Shown in pieces: positions 1 to 6,433 of a stretch of 7,101 nucleotides of DNA. The stretch's first letter is position 1; each line of letters opens with the position of its first letter. Position numbers and translations under genes: made by a program. The notes below the pieces were generated by a model. That model was given only the letters and a program-made list of their open reading frames with translations, ran no database searches and had not been told where the DNA came from. Origin of the DNA: UBA4416 sp043719555. Its GTDB lineage: Bacteria; Bacteroidota; Bacteroidia; B-17B0; Aurantibacillaceae. Location: contig JAYSTR010000206.1 in NCBI GenBank assembly GCA_043719555.1, positions 1-7,101 on the forward strand, in the 5' to 3' direction.

Positions 1-764
1 ATAATAGGCTTCTTCGCTGCAAAATCCTGGCTTACTTTCGCAATGCCATAAGGTATAATGGCAATGTTAGTTCCAGCTTTTTTTGGTAAAGTATCCCAGG
101 TTAATTTCCCTACATAAGCTAAAGTAGCTATGTTAAATTGCCGCGGCACTTTGCACCAGGTTGAGTTCTCATTTCGTTTTAAATCATTTCTAGAAAAGTT
201 TATACCCCAATTTTTTAGTTCACTTTTATAACGTAATGTTTTAAAAGGGATTTCCATTTCAACTGTCCAATAATTTCTGAAACGTTTTACGGCGCTATGC
301 CATTTATTATCCCAATTGGTTGTAACTCCTTGTCCGCCTCCGTTTGAAATTAAGCCTTCACGTTGCGCTCCATAAGGGTTAACGCCAAAACTAAACCCGT
401 TTTGTGAATCCAAAAAGGGATCAATCGTTATCACAAAACAATCGCTTGCCGGATAAGAAAAATCTCTTTTTAAGGATTGAATCACATAGTTACCATCAAT
501 AGAATCGTAACAAATGGCTGCTACACAAATTGCCTTATCATTATAAGTAACATAAGCTGTTGTTTTAGTTTTTGCTAAGCAGGTATCGTAAGGAAAGTTT
601 TGCCAAAAATTTGTTACCGAATCGCAGGTTCGCCAAACTGGCTCATCAAGCTCACCATCAATGGTAATTGGATTGTGTGTTTTACGAATCGATAATCCCT
701 GATTGTTTTGTGCTTTTGCAGTTAAACAAAAAACAATTAATGATATGATTAAAAAACGTAACAT
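1..764 (-). CDS. DUF5916 family protein with N-terminal CBM9/DOMON-like domain, 3' end cut by window edge
   Basis: I translated this frame by hand. It runs open from the ATG at 764-762 to the window edge and gives 254 residues of an incomplete protein. Residues 1-18 form a signal peptide (MLRFLIISLIVFCLTAKA, then Q), so the product is exported. Residues about 25-175 look like the CBM9/DOMON-type beta-sandwich found at the front of DUF5916 proteins. Recognisable blocks are ITIDGELDEPVW (33-44), FWQNFPYD (53-60), IQSLKRDFSYP (95-105), NGFSFGVNPYGAQREG (122-137), WDNKW (151-155), EIPFKTLRY (171-179) and GINFSRNDLKRNE (187-199). Family members usually run to about 700-850 residues and continue into a large C-terminal region predicted to be an outer-membrane beta-barrel; that part lies outside the window. 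The molecular function of the family is not established; carbohydrate binding is only suggested by the fold. It is divergent from the phosphatase at 869. Family call is firm, role is not. Confidence 0.9.
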   Translation of the reverse strand, partial: MLRFLIISLIVFCLTAKAQNNQGLSIRKTHNPITIDGELDEPVWRTCDSVTNFWQNFPYDTCLAKTKTTAYVTYNDKAICVAAICYDSIDGNYVIQSLKRDFSYPASDCFVITIDPFLDSQNGFSFGVNPYGAQREGLISNGGGQGVTTNWDNKWHSAVKRFRNYWTVEMEIPFKTLRYKSELKNWGINFSRNDLKRNENSTWCKVPRQFNIATLAYVGKLTWDTLPKKAGTNIAIIPYGIAKVSQDFAAKKPI

Positions 765-771
765 CTATTTC

Positions 772-849
772 CTAAAAGTAGATATTTTATTGGGTTCAGA
801 AAATACCGTTTGTCAAGTTTTAAAAATTAAAAATATTTCGTACTTTTAG
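772..849. promoter_or_regulatory. Divergent intergenic region with a mirrored TACTTTTAG box facing each gene
   Basis: The 104 bp between the divergent starts (764 and 869) contain CTAAAAGTA at 772-780 and its exact reverse complement TACTTTTAG at 841-849. Each copy therefore reads TACTTTTAG towards its own gene, ending 7 bp before the ATG on the minus strand and 19 bp before the TTG on the plus strand. Each is preceded by an AAAATAT-like run. TACTTTTA matches 7 of 8 positions of the Bacteroidota -7 consensus TAnnTTTG. I find no TTG at the usual -33 spacing for either copy (the TTG at 810-812 is 28 bp from 841). The boxes could be weak -7 elements giving very short leaders, a paired operator, or chance in AT-rich DNA. 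Confidence 0.25.
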
Positions 850-868
850 TTTATATCAAATAAAAAAA

Positions 869-2080
869 TTGAGTACCACATCATCAAATATTGTAAAAGA
901 CGTTAAGTTAAATGCTTTGTTAGAAATGACCAAAGCGATTAATAACAATCTGTCTACCTCTCAATTATTAGATATTTATCAGGAAATTTTAGAAAACAGA
1001 TTAAACGTAGGGAAACTTGTATTATATAGTTTTAATAGCGAATGGACTTGTATTTTAAAATATGGTGTAGATAAAGATTTTAATCATTTGTTGTTTGAGC
1101 CCGAACTTTTGGATATAAAAGAAATTGAAACGATTTCTTTTACAAAAGGGAATTTAAGTAATAAGTTTGAAATTGTAATTCCTGTTTATCATAAACAAAC
1201 ACCTTTAGCCTTTGTGTTATTGGGTGATATTGATGAGAAGAAACTTGAGATGAGCACAGCTATTAAGCATTTACCTTTTATACAAACGTTAACTAATGTA
1301 ATGATTGTTGCGATAGAAAATAAAAAACTATCAAAGCAAACGATACAAAAAGTAGCTATACAAAAGGAATTGGAGCTGGCTAAAGGAATGCAAAATTTAT
1401 TATTTCCATCGTCGTTACCAAACAATGATGAGATAGAAATGGATGTTATGTATTTTCCGCACCAGCAAGTTGGTGGCGATTACTACGATGTTATCTGGAT
1501 CAATTCTTCGGAGTGTGTGTTTTGTGTGGCAGATATTTCTGGCAAGGGTGTTTCGGCAGCTTTATTAATGAGTAATCTTCAAGCGGCTCTGCGTGTTCTT
1601 TTAAGATATACCCAAAACTTAACAGAAATTGTTATTGATATTAATCGCTTGATATGTGATAATGCTAAAAATGAAAAATTTATTTCGCTGTTTATCGCAA
1701 AATATAATATTACAACTCGTAAATTAAATTATATCAATGCAGGACATAACGCTCCTATTTTATATAACAATAATAAAATTACTCGTTTAGATAAAGGGTG
1801 CACGTTATTAGGAATTATAAATCCTTTAATTGCTTTAGAAAAAGAATCTATTTTAATTTCTCAAAACTCTGTGTTGTTTATGTATACTGATGGATTAACA
1901 GACGCTGTTAATACACTAGATGAAAACATTAGTTTGGAAGAAATAGAAAACATTATTATTGAAAATTGCAATAATAATAGTGGAGAAATAAATAAAGCAA
2001 TGCTTTATTATGTAGATGAGTTTAAAGGCGAAGTTCCTTTTACGGATGATGTAGCCATGCTTACTTGTAAGTTTAAATAA
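869..2080 (+). CDS. PP2C-type (SpoIIE/RsbU-like) serine/threonine phosphatase with N-terminal GAF-like sensor
   Basis: A 403-residue cytoplasmic protein with no membrane segment. Residues about 10-150 look like a GAF-type sensor. Residues about 160-182 form the linker helix typical of RsbU-like proteins (KELELAKGMQNLLFPSSLP). Residues about 185-403 are the SpoIIE/PPM phosphatase domain, with the metal-binding blocks in order: GGDYYD (202-207), DISGKGVSAALLM (222-234), NAGHN (290-294), YTDGLTDA (339-346) and FTDDVAML (391-398). The aspartates expected to bind Mn/Mg are present (D204/D207, D222, D341, D394), so it should be active. Relatives dephosphorylate anti-sigma-antagonist (STAS) proteins in partner-switching pathways; no STAS protein or anti-sigma kinase is in this window, so the substrate is unknown. 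The start is TTG. No ATG lies in frame between the upstream stop at 821-823 and the TTG. The first ATG (926, codon 20) would remove the conserved KLNALLEM block. The lipoprotein gene follows after 27 bp and is probably co-transcribed. Confidence 0.93.
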   Translation: MSTTSSNIVKDVKLNALLEMTKAINNNLSTSQLLDIYQEILENRLNVGKLVLYSFNSEWTCILKYGVDKDFNHLLFEPELLDIKEIETISFTKGNLSNKFEIVIPVYHKQTPLAFVLLGDIDEKKLEMSTAIKHLPFIQTLTNVMIVAIENKKLSKQTIQKVAIQKELELAKGMQNLLFPSSLPNNDEIEMDVMYFPHQQVGGDYYDVIWINSSECVFCVADISGKGVSAALLMSNLQAALRVLLRYTQNLTEIVIDINRLICDNAKNEKFISLFIAKYNITTRKLNYINAGHNAPILYNNNKITRLDKGCTLLGIINPLIALEKESILISQNSVLFMYTDGLTDAVNTLDENISLEEIENIIIENCNNNSGEINKAMLYYVDEFKGEVPFTDDVAMLTCKFK

Positions 2081-2107
2081 AAAAATAATTAGTTCTTAAA
2101 TGGCATT

Positions 2108-2632
2108 ATGAGATTAAATTACAAACAATATATTTTAATTTTTAAAATCTTTGTAGTTTCATTTGCTCAATACTCATGTAGCAACAATGATAGTAATGAT
2201 AGTAATGTAATATCAAAACCATCTGTTACATTAAAGTGGTTAAATGGTTTGTTTATTTATAAAGATACTTTTGGAATTTATACCGAAAACTGGATTAAAA
2301 TAGATAGCCTTAATTATAAAGGATTGGGATATTATTTTGCTCATAACAATGCTGACACACTTTTTAAACAAGATATTAAAATATCATTATTTAAGAATAA
2401 TGTAATTATGTTATGTAAAGTAAAAAATCAAAATAATAACCAATACATAGAGTTTAAATTAAACAAAACACAGTCTGATTTATATATTTTTAATAATCCA
2501 ATATTAACATTTCCTTCAACAATTAGTTATAAAATATATAACGATAGTTTAATAGAAATAACTCAAAAAGGTATCAGTAAATCTGGAAAAAAAATCGAAC
2601 GATCCTTTGAACTTAATCGTTTAAAATATTAA
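2108..2632 (+). CDS. Small candidate lipoprotein, DUF6265-like (lipocalin-like) beta-barrel
   Basis: A 174-residue protein with an N-terminal hydrophobic segment (residues 8-20) ending at C24, followed by a polar, Asp/Asn/Ser-rich tether (SNNDSNDSN, 25-33). This suggests a lipoprotein, but the lipobox is poor (QYSC instead of L-A-G/S-C), so plain secretion is possible. The mature part resembles the DUF6265 family as I know it. It has WLNGLF at 44-49 (family WLxGxW), YTENW at 58-62 (family Y/FxExW), FNNPILTFPSTISYKI at 128-143 (family FxNPxxDFPxxIxY), then DSLIEI (146-151) and a basic C-terminal strand. These proteins are predicted small eight- to ten-stranded barrels of unknown function. The match is by motif only and divergent; the family histidine of NPxHDFP is absent. 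It lies 27 bp downstream of the phosphatase on the same strand, so one transcript is likely. There is no clear SD. Confidence 0.75.
   Translation: MRLNYKQYILIFKIFVVSFAQYSCSNNDSNDSNVISKPSVTLKWLNGLFIYKDTFGIYTENWIKIDSLNYKGLGYYFAHNNADTLFKQDIKISLFKNNVIMLCKVKNQNNNQYIEFKLNKTQSDLYIFNNPILTFPSTISYKIYNDSLIEITQKGISKSGKKIERSFELNRLKY
2186..2207 (+). repeat. Short 9-bp tandem repeat in the lipoprotein tether
   Basis: The unit AATGATAGT occurs at 2186-2194 and 2195-2203, followed by a partial AATG at 2204-2207. It encodes the N-D-S-N-D-S-N stretch directly after the candidate lipid-attachment cysteine. Because the unit is nine bases, gain or loss of a copy would keep the frame and only change tether length. 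Confidence 0.7.
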
Positions 2633-2633
2633 T

Positions 2634-4301
2634 TTATTTTTCTTTAAATACTTCATTTAAACGTTTTAATAAAAACATCATAATCATAAAGGCAAGCATT
2701 AGCAATGCAAAGTTTAGCCAAAAATAATTTGCTTTATTATCAAACTTATCCCAGTTTTTGGCTAATACGCCACTTAATTTGTTACCTATAGATGTAGCTA
2801 AACTCCAGCCTCCCATCATTAATGCCGTTAGTCTTACGGGTGATAATTTAGACACCATAGATAAACCCATCGGACTTAAACATAATTCGCCCACTGTTAC
2901 CACACCATAACTTGCAATAAGCCACCAAGCACTTGCCTTATGCATACCATTATCGGTATAATGAATGGCTAATACCATAACCAAAGTTGATAAAGCACTA
3001 ATTAATAAACCATAAGCAATTTTTGTGGCGGTTGTTGGTTCACTGCCTCGCTTGCGCATAAAAGCAAAAAAGGCAATTAACAAAGGTGTTAATATGACAA
3101 CAAAAAATGGATTAACAGATTGGAATATTTCGGTATTAACTAAATTAAGATTTTGATCTTGTGGTGGATATTTATCAGCATCTAAATTTTTAAAATAAGA
3201 TGGGTAATCCATACATTTTACGGGTTCACCATTTGCATCTTTTATTTTTCTGAATTGTTCATCTAACTGAAATGTTTCTATATTTTTTGCCTTTAAAGTA
3301 TCAGAAAAGCCTAAAGCTTTAGTCATTTTCATAGTACTTCCAGATACTTCTCTATCAGTATAACTTTTTGCGTAAGTTGTTAAAGCTGTTCCATTTTGTT
3401 TAAAGATGGCCCAAAATAAAATAACGATGATGAAAATGGTAAACATCGTTCCCATTGGTTTTTTTTCTTCGGCAGTTGCATTTTTATAAATAGTTGAGAA
3501 AAAATAAATTACTGGGAAACAAAACATAAAGAAAGCATCTGTACTGCGACTTCCCATTATGGTATATTCTTCGCCATTGTTACCAAAAAGTGTAGTTGGC
3601 AAAAACCATCCCAAAATAGCAAAGCCAACACCTACTAGAAGTATTCGTGCAAATTGCATAATAAAAGGCTTGTCTTCTGGTTTTGGTTCTTTTCGTATAT
3701 CTACGTGTTTATAATGTTTCATGCCAATCCAAAAAGTAATTACACCAATAAACATTCCAATGCCTGCAGAAAGAAAAGCGCCGTGCCATCCAATTTTATT
3801 CCGCATAATAGCCGCAATAAAATTGCATATGAAGGCGCCTAAATTAATACCCATATAAAAAATATTATAACCCGTATCTTTTTGGTCTTTATAACGAGGA
3901 TCATTAAATAAATTTCCTAATAAGGTTGATATGTTTGGTTTAAAGAAACCATTACCAATAACCATAATAACTAAGGCAGTATAAAATGCCCATTTTTCGG
4001 GAATTGCTAGCATACAATAACCGATGCCCATTAATATACCACCGAGTGTTATAGAAAAACGATACCCTAATTTTAAATCGGCCAATAAGCCTCCCATAAA
4101 AGGAGTTAGGTAAGCCACAGCAATAAAAGTTCCATATACATCTGCAGCATCAGCATTGTCCCAGCCAAATCCTCCTTCCGAAACATCGGCAGTCATGTAT
4201 AAAGTGAAAATACCTATCATTAAGTAATAGCCAAAGCGTTCCCAAAATTCAGTAAATACTAAAAAATATAATCCTTTAGGGTATTTCGATGCTTGCAACA
4301 T
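2634..4301 (-). CDS. Proton-dependent oligopeptide transporter, POT/PTR2 family
   Basis: A 555-residue inner-membrane protein of the major facilitator superfamily, predicted to bring di- and tripeptides into the cell with protons. Family signatures are clear. They are the proton-coupling ExxER motif on helix 1 (E18-FW-E21-R22, then FGYY), GGLLADLKLGYR (70-81), the lysine-containing helix-4 block GNGFFKPNIS (116-125, K121), the PTR2 motif FYMGINLG (148-155), FWAIFKQNG on helix 7 (296-304), SVNPFF on helix 8 (395-400) and GELCLSPMGLSMV (471-483) on helix 10. The two extra helices found in bacterial POTs are probably within 215-275. A polar stretch of about 80 residues (312-394) lies between helices 7 and 8, longer than in enterobacterial members as I know them. 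The start codon is the only reasonable one: the protein begins eight residues before the GLYFLVFTEFWERF core. It is last in a minus-strand group and sits 47 bp after the barrel gene. Exact substrate cannot be told from sequence. Confidence 0.95.
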   Translation of the reverse strand: MLQASKYPKGLYFLVFTEFWERFGYYLMIGIFTLYMTADVSEGGFGWDNADAADVYGTFIAVAYLTPFMGGLLADLKLGYRFSITLGGILMGIGYCMLAIPEKWAFYTALVIMVIGNGFFKPNISTLLGNLFNDPRYKDQKDTGYNIFYMGINLGAFICNFIAAIMRNKIGWHGAFLSAGIGMFIGVITFWIGMKHYKHVDIRKEPKPEDKPFIMQFARILLVGVGFAILGWFLPTTLFGNNGEEYTIMGSRSTDAFFMFCFPVIYFFSTIYKNATAEEKKPMGTMFTIFIIVILFWAIFKQNGTALTTYAKSYTDREVSGSTMKMTKALGFSDTLKAKNIETFQLDEQFRKIKDANGEPVKCMDYPSYFKNLDADKYPPQDQNLNLVNTEIFQSVNPFFVVILTPLLIAFFAFMRKRGSEPTTATKIAYGLLISALSTLVMVLAIHYTDNGMHKASAWWLIASYGVVTVGELCLSPMGLSMVSKLSPVRLTALMMGGWSLATSIGNKLSGVLAKNWDKFDNKANYFWLNFALLMLAFMIMMFLLKRLNEVFKEK

Positions 4302-4348
4302 AAATGTGTGTTTGATAGATTTAGGAAAAGTGTATAGCTAAGTGAAAA

Positions 4349-5107
4349 TTATTTTATTAAAAATTGCAATCCAACATTTGCTTTTGCAATGGTGCCGAAT
4401 TTAAAATCATGTATCTCGCAATTTATATATGGAGCAATCATTTTGTATTTATAGGATACTCCCAATTGTAAATACGGATTAAAACTATTAGCTAAATTAT
4501 ATTTATCTACATAGGAGCGCGAAGTTTCATAGGTTGTTAAATAAGCGCCACTGGGATTGTCATCTGTAATGTATATATCAGCGTATGCTTTATGTGTATT
4601 TAAATGGTATTCAGAATAAGAGACTTTACTGGTATTATCATCTGGCTTATTAAAATTAACAGCCAACTTTTGATAAACTATCCAATTGTTTTTAAACCAA
4701 TAGTGAGAAAAACCACAACCTAAACTTAATACATTATAATTTTTAGTTGTTTCATTGTTCGAAAAAGTATAATAATTATAGGATACTGTATCAGTTGTTT
4801 CATAATCATAAAAATGATGATTGATGGTTATGGCAGAATAACTTACACCCATCGAGAAATAAAAAAAATCGTGTTTAAATGGAGAGTTTGGAAATAAAAT
4901 ATTCAGGTTAAATGTTTCGGTATTTTTGAGTTTTGCTGTTACTTTTTCAAAATCATTGTAACTTAAAAATGATGAGGTTTTGTTTAATCCCATTCCTATT
5001 TCGGCATCTATAATAACTCGCGGCGCCTTATAAGCAGAGTCATTTTGAGCGTTTACAGTAAAACAGGTTACAAAAAATAATATAATATAACGGTGTACTA
5101 ATTTCAT
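4349..5107 (-). CDS. Exported outer-membrane beta-barrel-like protein, function unknown
   Basis: I do not recognise a named family. The 252-residue product has a signal peptide (MKLVHRYIILFFVTCFTVNA, cleavage before Q21). There is no lipobox. After it come alternating hydrophobic/polar strands rich in Tyr, Phe and Asn with glycine turns, for example FFYFSMGVSYSAI (81-93), VLSLGCGFSHYWF (125-137), PYLQLGVSYKYKM (212-224) and AKANVGLQFLI (241-251). This is the look of a small outer-membrane barrel of eight to ten strands, as in the many 'outer membrane beta-barrel' proteins of Bacteroidota. The last residue is K after I, not the usual aromatic, so the C-terminal barrel signal is imperfect. The start ATG lies 9 bp after the lhgO stop, so translation in one transcript with lhgO is very likely. 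A porin-like or structural role is possible, but nothing in the sequence defines a ligand. Confidence 0.85.
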   Translation of the reverse strand: MKLVHRYIILFFVTCFTVNAQNDSAYKAPRVIIDAEIGMGLNKTSSFLSYNDFEKVTAKLKNTETFNLNILFPNSPFKHDFFYFSMGVSYSAITINHHFYDYETTDTVSYNYYTFSNNETTKNYNVLSLGCGFSHYWFKNNWIVYQKLAVNFNKPDDNTSKVSYSEYHLNTHKAYADIYITDDNPSGAYLTTYETSRSYVDKYNLANSFNPYLQLGVSYKYKMIAPYINCEIHDFKFGTIAKANVGLQFLIK

Positions 5108-5116
5108 TTTTAAAAT

Positions 5117-6340
5117 TTAAGATAATTTGAAATATTGATTTGCTTGTATAGCAATTTCATTACCATAAGCTAAAGAGGCTGTAGCTGCTGGCGATGGCGA
5201 ATTAATAACGTGCATAGAGTTTCCTTGAAATTCAATTTTAAAATCATCCAACATATCTCCCTCGCTACTTAATGCCATAGCTCTAATACCACAACGATCG
5301 GCAGGTACGATATCGTCCATTTGTAAATCGGGTATTAATTTTCGTAAGCGATTTAAAAAGTATGCTTTACTAAATGCGCCTCGGTATTCATCTAATCCAA
5401 AACGCCAGTGTTTTTTAAAGAATTTCCAAGTGCCAATAAAACCAAAAGCCTCTATAGTATCTTTTAAATTAAAAGCTGTTTTAGAGTAACCTTCTCTATC
5501 AAAAACAAATACAGCATTTGGTCCACACTCTACGCCGCCTTTTATCATTCGTGTAAAGTGCACACCTAAAAATGGAAACTCAGGATTAGGAACAGGATAA
5601 ATTAAATTTTTAACCTTGCTTCTTCCTTTCTCAGTTAAGTCATAATAATCACCTCTAAAGCCAACAATGGCAGAATCTGTTTTTACATGATCTTTTTTTG
5701 TTACTCTATCAGCTTGTAAACCGGCACAAGAAATAATGTGTTTTCCGTTAAAGGTTCCTTTATCTGTTATAACGTTGGTTGAGTCAGTTTGCTTATCAAA
5801 GCCGGTAACTTTATGTGCTGTTAATACTTTACTGCCATTATTTTTGGCGTGAATTAATTCCACATACTTGCGAGCTACATCCGTATAATCAATAATACCA
5901 GTACAAGGCACCCAAATGCCAGCAATGCCTTTGCAGTGAGGCTCTATTTCAGAGATACGTTTTGCGTCAATCATTTCAATGCCCTCAACACCATTCGCAA
6001 TGCCATTCGCAAATACTTTGTTCATATGGGCTAATTCGCTTTCTTCGGTAGCTACTATAATTTTTCCGCACAAATCGTGTGGAATATTATGTTCTTTCAC
6101 AAAACTCATCAGTTCTCTTCTGCCTTCAACACACTTTATGGCTTTGTATGAACCTGGTTTGTAATAAATGCCAGAATGGATAACGCCTGAATTATGACCC
6201 GTTTGGTGGGCAGCTACTTCTTTTTCTTTTTCTAGAACTAAAATTGTTTTGTTGGGATTTTGAATAGTTAATTTATAGGCGGTTGCTAAACCAACTATTC
6301 CACCACCAACAATAATTATATCGTAATTTGTATTGTTCAT
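5117..6340 (-). CDS. lhgO: L-2-hydroxyglutarate oxidase/dehydrogenase (FAD-dependent)
   Basis: A 407-residue flavoenzyme that resembles E. coli LhgO (YgaF) and mitochondrial L2HGDH along its whole length. It oxidises L-2-hydroxyglutarate to 2-oxoglutarate; in E. coli the electrons go to the quinone pool at the inner face of the cytoplasmic membrane. The N-terminus has the dinucleotide-binding loop DIIIVGGGIVGLATAYKL (7-24) with E37 at the end of strand 2. Family blocks follow: HQTGHNSGVIHSGIYY (45-60), KPGSYKA (61-67), CAGLQADR (205-212), IYPVPNPEFPFLGVHFTR (247-264), GPNAV (273-277), and the C-terminal FAD-contacting SPSPAATASLAYG (381-393). Length is usual and no key block is missing. No glaH/csiD, gabD or gabT gene is next to it, unlike the E. 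coli glutarate locus. A role in metabolite repair (removing L-2-HG made by side reactions of malate dehydrogenase) is therefore a reasonable inference. It is first gene of the minus-strand group. Confidence 0.95.
   Translation of the reverse strand: MNNTNYDIIIVGGGIVGLATAYKLTIQNPNKTILVLEKEKEVAAHQTGHNSGVIHSGIYYKPGSYKAIKCVEGRRELMSFVKEHNIPHDLCGKIIVATEESELAHMNKVFANGIANGVEGIEMIDAKRISEIEPHCKGIAGIWVPCTGIIDYTDVARKYVELIHAKNNGSKVLTAHKVTGFDKQTDSTNVITDKGTFNGKHIISCAGLQADRVTKKDHVKTDSAIVGFRGDYYDLTEKGRSKVKNLIYPVPNPEFPFLGVHFTRMIKGGVECGPNAVFVFDREGYSKTAFNLKDTIEAFGFIGTWKFFKKHWRFGLDEYRGAFSKAYFLNRLRKLIPDLQMDDIVPADRCGIRAMALSSEGDMLDDFKIEFQGNSMHVINSPSPAATASLAYGNEIAIQANQYFKLS
5991..6014. repeat. 12-bp near-perfect tandem duplication inside lhgO
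   Basis: CCATTCGCAATG (5991-6002) is followed directly by CCATTCGCAAAT (6003-6014); ten of twelve bases are identical. On the coding strand it encodes part of A-N-G-I-A-N-G (residues 111-117). It is in frame and sits in a helical, variable region, so no damage to the enzyme is expected. It is probably a small local duplication. Confidence 0.6.
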
Positions 6341-6361
6341 TTATAAATGATAGTAAATTTG
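6333..6361 (+). promoter_or_regulatory. Bacteroidota-type promoter for the methyltransferase gene
   Basis: TTG at 6333-6335 and TAAATTTG at 6354-6361 match the Bacteroidota primary sigma factor consensus TTG / TAnnTTTG with 18 bp between the elements. The -7 element is an exact match. Transcription would begin around 6366-6369, giving a leader of about 65 bp before the ATG at 6434. The -33 element lies inside the first codons of lhgO, which is transcribed the other way. Confidence 0.55.
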
Positions 6362-6433
6362 TTTAAAAATACATATTAATTAATCAATTAAATAGTGCGT
6401 GAATTAGATAATTGAACATTTATTTTAACAATT

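Noticed and set aside
1189..1425. Open frame of 78 codons on the minus strand inside the phosphatase gene
   Set aside because: It lies wholly opposite a well-supported conserved coding region, and its translation is Cys/Phe/Ile-rich without any domain pattern.
2100..2111. Minimal upstream frame ATG-GCA-TTA-TGA (M-A-L-stop) overlapping the lipoprotein start by ATGA
   Set aside because: It could couple translation, but a three-codon frame is easily produced by chance and the main ATG at 2108 is adequate by itself.
3654..3842. Open frame of 62 codons on the plus strand inside the transporter gene
   Set aside because: Antisense to conserved transporter helices; composition (Trp/Phe-rich start, then basic) is what the complementary strand of a membrane protein gives.
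4302..4348. Possible separate promoter for the POT transporter
   Set aside because: No TAnnTTTG on the minus strand; the closest string (TACACTTTTC) has wrong spacing and no matching TTG, so I left it out as a feature.
5979..6164. Open frame of 61 codons on the plus strand inside lhgO
   Set aside because: Antisense to conserved LhgO sequence, with no upstream promoter or family resemblance.
6374..6393. AT-rich palindromic stretch around TTAATTAA in the lhgO/methyltransferase intergenic region as a possible operator
   Set aside because: Made only of A and T with one C, so self-complementarity is expected by composition; no known binding consensus recognised.
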